Source of the DNA: JADHUC01 sp964617665
Lineage (GTDB): Bacteria > Planctomycetota > Planctomycetia > Pirellulales > Pirellulaceae
DNA: 17,665 nt
Direction of reading: 5' to 3'
Assembly (NCBI GenBank): GCA_964617665.1
Contig: CAZUAH010000281.1
Location: 1-17,665, forward strand
In this document: piece after piece, positions 7,145 through 14,184 of the stretch
Layout of the letters: every line of letters starts with the position of its first letter
Position numbering within the stretch: position 1 is the first letter of the stretch
Notes under the pieces: generated by a model
The model's input: only the letters and a program-made list of their open reading frames with translations
What the model was told of the DNA's origin: nothing
Databases searched by the model: none
Translations under genes and position numbers: made by a program

Positions 7145-7396
7145 GATGTTTGCCGCGAAAGGGTACGAATCAGTGGGCACAGGGCTCTTGGGCACAGCTC
7201 CAACGGATGCAAGGCACATCCCGTACTACTCGATACCTTCAGTTGAGCAGAATCCCGCGACGTTCGCCACGGGTTGGCACAAAGGTAAGGGCGCGATTCG
7301 CCTTTGTGTCATGGTGTGGACCGGCAATGCCCCCTTGATTCGTTGCGTGTGCGTGGTGAAATAGCCACTAACTGACACTGCTACAGGAGACATGCA
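7145..7396. other. Divergent intergenic region with a palindrome and a short direct repeat
   Basis: This 252-base stretch between two divergent genes should hold both promoters, but I find no convincing -35/-10 pair. Two structures stand out. GGCACAAAGG (7276-7285) faces CCTTTGTGTC (7301-7310), a 9-of-10 inverted repeat about 90 bases before the sulfatase start. GGGCACAG occurs twice (7175-7182 and 7190-7197) with 15-base periodicity, close to the start of the gene on the minus strand. Either could be a regulator site; neither is identified. ACAGGAG before 7397 is the sulfatase ribosome-binding site. Confidence 0.35.
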
Positions 7397-8851
7397 ATGA
7401 GAATTCGACGTTTCTTGACAGGCATCTGTTTGGTGCTCTTCGCGATTGCTTCAGCTGGTGGGGCGGAGCTGGAAAAGCCAAATGTGCTGTTTATCGCCAT
7501 TGATGACTTGAACGACTGGATTGGCAAGCTGGGCGGACACCCACAATCGCTGACGCCCAACATCGACCGGCTGGCGGAACGCGGCGTGTTGTTTGCCAAC
7601 GCCCATTGCGCCGCCCCGGCGTGCAACCCATCGCGGGCGGCTTTGATGACAGGCATCGCTCCGTACCGGTCCGGCGTTTACGTCAATCCCCAGCCGTGGA
7701 AACCAGTGCTGAAGGACAAGGTCACGCTGTCGCAGCACTTCATGCAGCACGGCTACCGCGCGATTGGATCCGGAAAGATCTACCACGGCCGTTATCCGGA
7801 CCCCGAATCGTGGGACGAATACTGGCCCAGCCAGAGCAAGAACCGTCCTGGGGATCCGATGCCGAAAGTCAAGTCTGTCAGCGGGCTGAACATGTCCCAT
7901 TTCGATTGGGGGCCGGTCGATGCGGATGATTCCAAAATGGGCGACACACAGGTTGTCGACTGGGTCATCGAGCAGCTCAAGGACCAGCATGACAAGCCGC
8001 TGTTCTTGGCCTGCGGAATCTTCCGCCCGCATCTGCCGTGGTATGCGCCGCGCAAGTACTTCGACCAGTTTCCCGTTGACGAAATCCAACTTCCCGCGCA
8101 TCGCGACGACGACTTGGACGACATCCCAACGGCGGGGGTGAAGATGGCCAGTCCATCGCGAGATCACGCGGCTGTGCTGAAAAACGACCAGTGGCACGCG
8201 GCGGTGCAGGGATACCTGGCATCGATCAGCTACACCGATGGTCAGGTGGGAAGACTGCTCGACGCGCTGGACGCCAGCCCTCATGCCGACAACACCGTCG
8301 TCGTGTTGTGGACGGACCACGGCTGGCACTTGGGCGAGAAGAAGCACTGGCGGAAGTTTGCCTTGTGGGAGGAAGCCACACGTACGCCGCTGATCTTCCA
8401 GGCACCGCAAGGCGCACCGGGGCTGCCCAAGGGCACAACTGCTGGCACTCGGATCGACAAGCCTGTTAGCCTGCTGGATATCTATCCGACGTTAGTTGCT
8501 TTGTGTGGACTTCCCGAGCGCGATGGGCTTTCGGGGCAAAGCCTCGTACCGCTGATGGCCGACCCGGCCACCGACTGGGAACGACCGGCGATTACCACAC
8601 ACGGCCGACTGAATCACGCGATCCGCACCGACCGGTGGCGCTACATTCGCTATGCTGACGGATCGGAAGAGCTGTACGATCACAAAACCGATCCAATGGA
8701 ATACACAAATCTTGCTGGCCAAGCGGAGCACCAGGCGATCAAACAGAAGCTGTCAGAGTGGCTGCCGAAGGAAAACGTTCCTAACGCTCCTTATGAAAAG
8801 GGCACCAAACGCGGCGGGTCGAAGAAGAAGGCCAAGAAATCGGGAGACTAG
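7397..8851 (+). CDS. Secreted sulfatase, iduronate-2-sulfatase-like
   Basis: This 484-residue protein starts at 7397, eight bases after AGGAG, with a signal peptide ending near residues 20-23 (SAGGA). Family-1 sulfatase features are all present: PNVLFIAIDDLNDW with metal-binding Asp36 and Asp37, the formylglycine motif CNPSRAALMTG with Cys76 as the residue converted by the maturation enzyme, and VVLWTDHGWHLGEKKHW with Asp307 and His308 as further calcium and active-site residues. The DLNDW start, the APACNPSR form and the HGWHLGEK block are typical of the iduronate-2-sulfatase-like group. The enzyme would remove sulfate esters from an extracellular or periplasmic glycan. The lysine-rich C-terminal tail (KKKAKK) is common in planctomycete sulfatases. 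The GH39-like gene starts 71 bases downstream on the same strand, so the two may form an operon. Substrate is inferred only. Confidence 0.93.
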   Translation: MRIRRFLTGICLVLFAIASAGGAELEKPNVLFIAIDDLNDWIGKLGGHPQSLTPNIDRLAERGVLFANAHCAAPACNPSRAALMTGIAPYRSGVYVNPQPWKPVLKDKVTLSQHFMQHGYRAIGSGKIYHGRYPDPESWDEYWPSQSKNRPGDPMPKVKSVSGLNMSHFDWGPVDADDSKMGDTQVVDWVIEQLKDQHDKPLFLACGIFRPHLPWYAPRKYFDQFPVDEIQLPAHRDDDLDDIPTAGVKMASPSRDHAAVLKNDQWHAAVQGYLASISYTDGQVGRLLDALDASPHADNTVVVLWTDHGWHLGEKKHWRKFALWEEATRTPLIFQAPQGAPGLPKGTTAGTRIDKPVSLLDIYPTLVALCGLPERDGLSGQSLVPLMADPATDWERPAITTHGRLNHAIRTDRWRYIRYADGSEELYDHKTDPMEYTNLAGQAEHQAIKQKLSEWLPKENVPNAPYEKGTKRGGSKKKAKKSGD

Positions 8852-8922
8852 CGCCTGCTATCCTGCCTCACCCGCTTTCATTCGTAGCGCGACCAATGTG
8901 CGCCTGAGCTAATCCAGGAGTT

Positions 8923-10410
8923 ATGATGCGAGAGCTTGGATTCCCCAAGAGTGTATGGTGGTTGGCCCTGTTTCTGCTGATCGCGGGCGTTTCGGCGTTT
9001 GCCGCCGACGGTTCGGTGACCGTCTCAGTCGATTGCAGCCGTACGGTAGAAGGGCCGCTGAATCTCTGGGGCCATGTGAACGTGTCACGTCGTGCGCCGC
9101 CTCCGGTCGAATTGTGTGGGCGCATTGAGCAAGAGTATGGACGCCCCAAAATCACCCGTTGTTGGCTCATGCTCGACCAAATGTGGGACTACCGAACCGA
9201 CACCTACCGCTTCAACTACGAGATCAACAAGGACTACTACGAAGGCGATCCGAACAAGAAGCGGTATGGTGTTCCCGGACATACCACGGGATTGCGCTAC
9301 TATGACTACGTGGACTCGGTCAGCGCGCACAGCGAGACGGTGTTGATGAATATCCGCCGGTACGAGCAGGAAGTGCTCACCGGCATAGTCACATTCGAGA
9401 AGTGGAAGGAAGTATTCAAGGCCGCCGTCCGCCACTACAAGCAGCGGTGTCCGAACCTCCGCTACATCGAAGTGCTAAATGAACCAACTGCCAAGAACCA
9501 GAGCAACTTGGGGAAGATCGAGCGGTACTATGATTTCTATCGGCGAGCGTACGAGGCCATCAACGAGCTGAATGCCGAACTCCAGCCCGATTTGCCGCTG
9601 CTTGTTGGCGGTAGTTCGGGATTTCGCACCGACGAGGCCGTGCATCTGATCAAAGACTTCGCCCGCGACGAAAGTCCCGACAAGAAATTGGACTTCCTTT
9701 CCTTTCATCATTACTGGATCCGGAGACCAATCGAGATCGCCAAGTGGGAAGAAGAGATCGACCGTGCGCTGGCAAACGCGTCACTGCCGACCGACATCCC
9801 AATCTTCGTTACCGAGATTGGCTATGCTTGGAAGTGGAGAACCGATCGGACCAAGAACCTCTGGCACGCGGCTGGTATGACGGCGTACCAATTTCAGGCT
9901 CGACACTCGCCTGACCTGCGCCTTTTTCCATGGGTCCAGTTCCATTCCGAACCGCAGATCGCCATGGTGCAGTTTGACACCAAGTTACGCATGACGCCGT
10001 TTGGAGCTGCCGTGAAGATGCTGCGCATGCACAGAAGCAAAGAGGTTGCGTCGCGATCCTCGGGACTCGATCGGAACGGCAATGGGCTCGGCGCATTGGC
10101 GACGCTAGACCACACAGGGATGACGATCCAGTTGTGGAACCTGGACCCTCAAGGCGGCAAGGAGGCGAATGTGGAAGTTTCAATCGCTAATGTGCCCGAA
10201 TCGTTGCGATCCAAAGGACTTGTCGTTCGTCGTTACCTCATCGACTCGACGCACAGCAACTGCTTCGCCGCACCTGACGCGTCTGGCGGTTTGGACATGG
10301 TGGCCGAGCGGAAAATGGACGGGTGTGTCGAGTTCAAGCTGTCTGCAGAACTGGAGCCCATGGCGCTCTGCCTGTGGACTGTCGAGGGTGCGAGCAGCGA
10401 CAAGCAATAA
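8923..10410 (+). CDS. Secreted clan GH-A glycoside hydrolase, GH39-like
   Basis: This 495-residue protein has a signal peptide (hydrophobic segment about residues 10-26, cleavage A-F-A/A). A TIM-barrel core follows with YIEVLNEPT (Glu187 as acid/base) and IFVTEIGY (Glu298 as nucleophile), separated by 111 residues as expected in clan GH-A. The opening (LWGHVNVSRRAP, ITRCWLMLDQMWDY) and the C-terminal beta-rich part (residues about 370-490, with TIQLWNLDP) recall the GH39 family, which includes alpha-L-iduronidases and beta-xylosidases. GH39 is my best guess; GH30 or an unassigned GH-A family is possible. CAGGAG stands just before two adjacent ATG codons at 8923 and 8926, and the second has the better spacing. 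It follows an iduronate-2-sulfatase-like gene, which would fit a joint role on sulfated uronate glycans. Confidence 0.8.
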   Translation: MMRELGFPKSVWWLALFLLIAGVSAFAADGSVTVSVDCSRTVEGPLNLWGHVNVSRRAPPPVELCGRIEQEYGRPKITRCWLMLDQMWDYRTDTYRFNYEINKDYYEGDPNKKRYGVPGHTTGLRYYDYVDSVSAHSETVLMNIRRYEQEVLTGIVTFEKWKEVFKAAVRHYKQRCPNLRYIEVLNEPTAKNQSNLGKIERYYDFYRRAYEAINELNAELQPDLPLLVGGSSGFRTDEAVHLIKDFARDESPDKKLDFLSFHHYWIRRPIEIAKWEEEIDRALANASLPTDIPIFVTEIGYAWKWRTDRTKNLWHAAGMTAYQFQARHSPDLRLFPWVQFHSEPQIAMVQFDTKLRMTPFGAAVKMLRMHRSKEVASRSSGLDRNGNGLGALATLDHTGMTIQLWNLDPQGGKEANVEVSIANVPESLRSKGLVVRRYLIDSTHSNCFAAPDASGGLDMVAERKMDGCVEFKLSAELEPMALCLWTVEGASSDKQ

Positions 10411-10527
10411 CGGAAAGCGGGCAACAAGGCGCGCGGGATCGAGCCGTGTGATTGGCGGAGCGCAGAGGACAGAGGGAACGATTCTGGGACGCAGGATGCC
10501 GGCGGCCGCCAATTTGGTGTTGTCCAA

Positions 10528-11010
10528 CTAGCGATCGCCTCGTTGAAGGCGCCGGATGTATTCGTCGTCCAGAGCAGCGTCGAACAACATGACCTCATCG
10601 ATCAGGCCGAAATAATGGCGCTCGTGGCCGGGAACGGCTTCGGCGCCGATCTTTAGCGTTGCGTTGGACGAGTCGTTGATGCCTTTGCCGGTCTGATAGC
10701 CAACAGTTGGTACCGGGCGACCGTTGACGAAAAGCCGATATTGCCGGCTGACCGCGTCCCACGTTGCGGCTACGAAGTACCAACGGTCGGTTTCCAGGAC
10801 TGTCTTGCCCGCTACACCGTGTTCAGCTCTTGCACCGTCGGCAACTCCGATACCTAACCTGCCGTCAGTTAGGGAGAGACGGAAGTGGTCGTTTTCGACC
10901 GTGTTGGCCCACCGGCAGACGATCATCCGGACGCCTGCCAACGCGGCTTTGTCAAGTTTGATCCACGCCGCCATTGTCAGACCGCTCTTCGAGGCACTGG
11001 GTAGTCGCAA
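10528..11010 (-). CDS. LamG/concanavalin-A-like domain protein, N-terminus apparently disrupted
   Basis: From a TTG at 11010 the frame encodes 160 residues of a LamG-type jelly-roll: LTMAAWIKLD, then CRWANTVENDHFRLSL, WYFVAATWDAVSRQYRLFVNG and YFGLIDEVMLFDAAL. The domain clearly starts before 11010: the frame stays open back to 11097 and reads AFGGASYLKGGKLRLPS, the usual first strands, but has no good start codon. In the neighbouring frame an ATGATGA overlaps the stop of the upstream GH2 gene and gives MMNRWMLLLCTG, a signal-peptide-like start, which then hits a stop near 11028. I therefore think this gene begins at 11104 or 11101 and carries a frameshift or small deletion. LamG domains bind carbohydrate or protein; here a secreted accessory to the GH2 enzyme is likely. 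Confidence 0.65.
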   Translation of the reverse strand: MRLPSASKSGLTMAAWIKLDKAALAGVRMIVCRWANTVENDHFRLSLTDGRLGIGVADGARAEHGVAGKTVLETDRWYFVAATWDAVSRQYRLFVNGRPVPTVGYQTGKGINDSSNATLKIGAEAVPGHERHYFGLIDEVMLFDAALDDEYIRRLQRGDR

Positions 11011-11093
11011 CTTGCCGCCTTTAAGGTAGCTGGCGCCGCCAAAAGCGACGCTGGCTCTGGATCCGAAAGCCGGTGCAGAGTAAAAGCATCCAC

Positions 11094-14030
11094 CTATTCA
11101 TCATTCCCTCCCGAGGTCGTCGTCCACTCAATCAGGTTGAACAGGATCTTGTCTGCGATCGGGTCTTTGCCGAGGTTTTCGACCAGGCGAAGTTGCGAGA
11201 CGATACAGCGCCCTTTGCCGAATGGAGCCGCAGCCACGTCGGCACCCCACCACACGTCGCCCGGTCCATAGTAGTGGCGTTTGCTCAAGTCGTAATCTGG
11301 AAACCAGTCAAAGCCGATGGCAGCGGCAATTGTCTCTCCGCCCACATTCTGCAGCGTACTCTGGGCCCATACGTTTTCGTAGATCGGGCCCATCATGCAA
11401 TTCACTGGCAGGCCGTCGAATACTGGATGGTCACTGACCAGCCGCGGAATGCACATCCAATGGCCCATGGCCCGTTTCGTGAGTGCGTTGATGGGAAGCA
11501 GCGGCGATGATTTCCCCGCTTTGCCCCACGGAACCCGTGGTCCGCCGCCTTGCAGGTAAACCGCCGTGCCCCCGGCCTTGATGAATTCGGCGAGTTCGCC
11601 AAACAGCTTTCTCTGCTGCGGCGAGTTCGCCACGGTGCGGGAAACAAACGCGGGAATGGAACGGTCGGTCGACGGGTCGAATTCCACAAAGGCGATGCCG
11701 GTGCGTCGCAAGAACGGTTTCAGCGAATTGCTGGGGTCGAGTACCGCGATGTGCTTCTCCGGCACAACCAGTTGCTCGGCCGTGAAGACGTCGAAAGTGT
11801 ACTCGTTGCACACGACCGGCGATCCGTCATCTGCAGTGATCGCCGCGGTTACGGTATACGTGCCCTGGAGCTTCTTGGTATCAAGATCGCCACTCAAAAG
11901 CTCCCCGATGCCCGATTCCATATTGGCTTTAATGGTCTTCGTGAAGACGATTCCACCGTCAGCGGCAGCTACCACTATCTTCAGGCTCCCTCTGATTGCG
12001 TCCATCTCATTCACGCCAGTGGTCGTAATCTTCGCTCCGCGGTCGGAATAAACGTTGCGGGGACGAACGCGGATCGAAATGATGCGTGGCTGATTAGCGG
12101 CTTTGGTACCATCGTACGCGTAAGTTTTCGGATTGCGGAAGAGGTCGAGTAGCCCCGCGCCGATGATCCAGTCGCCGGCAGTCAAGGCGTGAATACAATA
12201 GCCCTTGACCTCGGGGTTACAGCGCACGGCTTCGATCATGCGCTTGTTCGCAGTGCCGTGGATGTGCTGTTGGCCGAGGCAAAACTTCTGGAGATCGGGA
12301 TAGATCTTGTCGAATCCGCTTTCTTTCAATGCCTGTTTGTGTTGATCGGCCAAGCGGCGATGGTAGACCGCGGGTGGTGCGATTGGATTGCCGGTATCAG
12401 CAAACCGCTTGTTGTTGTCCACCAGGTCGGGCAGGCTGCCGTAACCCAATTCGGAAAAGAAGGTCATCAGTCCCGGAACCACGTTTCTGCCCGGCAATCT
12501 GCCTCGCAGCCCCATTTGCCGCATCTCTTCATGCGTCTTGCTGCCGGTCAGTATCAGCTTCTGGTAGACCTCGTCGTTGATCTGCTGTCCGGGATAGTCG
12601 TGAATGTCGTTGAACTTGGTGGGTTCCGATTCGTAGGGCAAAAACATGTTCGCGCCTTGCGCCCACCCGCCCGACTCGTCCAGGATCAGGCGAGTCGGAT
12701 CGAGCTTGCGGGCGAGTACCGACATGGGGTGCAGCATCTGTTTGAGAACCGGACGTTTCAGTTCGTTGAACAATTCCCATTGCACCACACAGGCGCGGTT
12801 TCGGTCGCGCAGGATGCTTTCGCGCACCTCATTCTCGACCCATCCCGGCAGACGCTCCGATTCCACCGGGAAATCCATGCATTCAATTGCCAAGGAGCCT
12901 ACGGTCAGCACACCCAATTCGTCGGCCAGATCAAGCCACATCAGTGGTGGTGGTTTGCGCCACGGTCGGATCATATTGAATCCCGCGCCCTTGGCTAGCT
13001 GAATCTCACGGATTACCATTTCGCGGCTGTCGGGGTAAGCCAGCTTGGTCGGATAGAGTCCTTCGAAGAATGTGGCTTTCAGATACATGGGTTTGCCGTT
13101 CAGGTAGAACTTCTTGTCGCGAATGGTGAATTCGCGCATCCCGAATCGGGCGGTCCACCGATCGGAAACCGTGGCGTCATAACTCACGCTCACATCAGCA
13201 CGGTAAAGGTGAGGATTGTCCGGCGACCAGTACTCTGCGTCGGGGATGTGTAACGTCCAGCTATGCTTGTTCGATCCCGGTTTGACGTCCAGTGTCTTAG
13301 TAGTAGTCGCGACGACTTGATCAGGCTGGCGGGCGGATCGGATCGCGATTTCGACCTGGGCGGAGGTACTTTCATCTCTCGCATGCGCCAGTTCCAGGTG
13401 AAATGTTGCAGTGTTGTCGGAGATCTTCGGTTCAATGAACACATCTTCGACGTAGATATCGTCGGTAGCGATCAGACGGACCGGCTGCCAGATGCCGCCG
13501 GCAATCGCGCCGCGCCATTGCGGAGTCTCCATTGGCCCCATTCCGTCCACCTGCTTATTTTGCAGCAGAATCGGGCCGACCACGCGCAGGATCAGTGTGT
13601 TTTCCTCATCAAACTTCAGCAGATGGTCGACCCGAAACTCGAACGGCGTGAAACCGCCCTCGTGACCGCCCACGACCTGATCGTTGATCCAGACTTCGGA
13701 CCGGAAGTTCACCGCATCGAACTGCAGACGGATGAGCTTTCCTTCCCAGCGTGCCGGGACCTTGAACATGCGACGGTAGAAAGCGACACCTTCGTAGTCT
13801 TTCTCGATCAGCTCCCAGCAACTGGGCACGGCGATATCCCTCTGCTGCTCCCGCGGGAAGTTCTTTCCGCGCGTCCACTGGTTCTCTCTTCCTTTGTCGT
13901 TCGGATCAAAGGCAATCTGCCACGTCCCATCGAGCGACTGCACCTGCCTGGGCTCGGCAGTACCAATGACTGGAAAAAACAGTATTGCAGCGGATAGCAG
14001 TATGAGCATTCCCTTCTTCACATCGATCAT
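11094..14030 (-). CDS. Secreted glycoside hydrolase family 2 enzyme with C-terminal GATase-like extension
   Basis: The start at 14030 follows AAAGGA and gives 978 residues with a signal peptide (KKGMLILLSAAILFFPVIGTA). Residues about 30-200 form the GH2 sugar-binding jelly-roll (LDGTWQIAFDP, VPSCWE, YEGVAFYRR, VWINDQVVGGHEGGFTPF), followed by the Ig-like domain and a TIM barrel. QWELFNEL supplies Glu423 as acid/base and FFSELGYG supplies Glu527 as nucleophile. GH2 contains beta-galactosidases, beta-glucuronidases and beta-mannosidases; the overall layout looks closest to the glucuronidase/galactosidase group but I cannot choose. From about residue 750 to the end a class-I-GATase or trimerisation-like domain follows (IAVLDPSN, LAEFIKAGGTAVYLQGGG, GKGRCIVSQLRL, LFNLIEW). 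It lies 154 bases after the glycosidase-like gene at 14185-16383 on the same strand and probably shares its transcript. Confidence 0.9.
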   Translation of the reverse strand: MIDVKKGMLILLSAAILFFPVIGTAEPRQVQSLDGTWQIAFDPNDKGRENQWTRGKNFPREQQRDIAVPSCWELIEKDYEGVAFYRRMFKVPARWEGKLIRLQFDAVNFRSEVWINDQVVGGHEGGFTPFEFRVDHLLKFDEENTLILRVVGPILLQNKQVDGMGPMETPQWRGAIAGGIWQPVRLIATDDIYVEDVFIEPKISDNTATFHLELAHARDESTSAQVEIAIRSARQPDQVVATTTKTLDVKPGSNKHSWTLHIPDAEYWSPDNPHLYRADVSVSYDATVSDRWTARFGMREFTIRDKKFYLNGKPMYLKATFFEGLYPTKLAYPDSREMVIREIQLAKGAGFNMIRPWRKPPPLMWLDLADELGVLTVGSLAIECMDFPVESERLPGWVENEVRESILRDRNRACVVQWELFNELKRPVLKQMLHPMSVLARKLDPTRLILDESGGWAQGANMFLPYESEPTKFNDIHDYPGQQINDEVYQKLILTGSKTHEEMRQMGLRGRLPGRNVVPGLMTFFSELGYGSLPDLVDNNKRFADTGNPIAPPAVYHRRLADQHKQALKESGFDKIYPDLQKFCLGQQHIHGTANKRMIEAVRCNPEVKGYCIHALTAGDWIIGAGLLDLFRNPKTYAYDGTKAANQPRIISIRVRPRNVYSDRGAKITTTGVNEMDAIRGSLKIVVAAADGGIVFTKTIKANMESGIGELLSGDLDTKKLQGTYTVTAAITADDGSPVVCNEYTFDVFTAEQLVVPEKHIAVLDPSNSLKPFLRRTGIAFVEFDPSTDRSIPAFVSRTVANSPQQRKLFGELAEFIKAGGTAVYLQGGGPRVPWGKAGKSSPLLPINALTKRAMGHWMCIPRLVSDHPVFDGLPVNCMMGPIYENVWAQSTLQNVGGETIAAAIGFDWFPDYDLSKRHYYGPGDVWWGADVAAAPFGKGRCIVSQLRLVENLGKDPIADKILFNLIEWTTTSGGNDE

Positions 14031-14184
14031 TTTCTTGTTCCTTTCGCCACGTTTCCCCAATTCGTTGTCGCCCTGAATTCGTTGGGAGATTTGCACCAGA
14101 ACCTGTGTATCCCATGAGATGATTCTCGAACAGCTCGCGGTCCACGTATCGCTTTGTTGCTTGAAGGTCGTCAACGGTCTCTTG

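Noticed and set aside
7451..8410. Minus-strand open frame of 319 codons opposite the sulfatase
   Set aside because: Shadow of a gene with complete sulfatase motifs; its translation shows no domain or signal peptide.
12189..12998. Plus-strand frame of 269 codons inside the GH2 gene
   Set aside because: Antisense shadow of the catalytic domain of the GH2 enzyme; no independent support.
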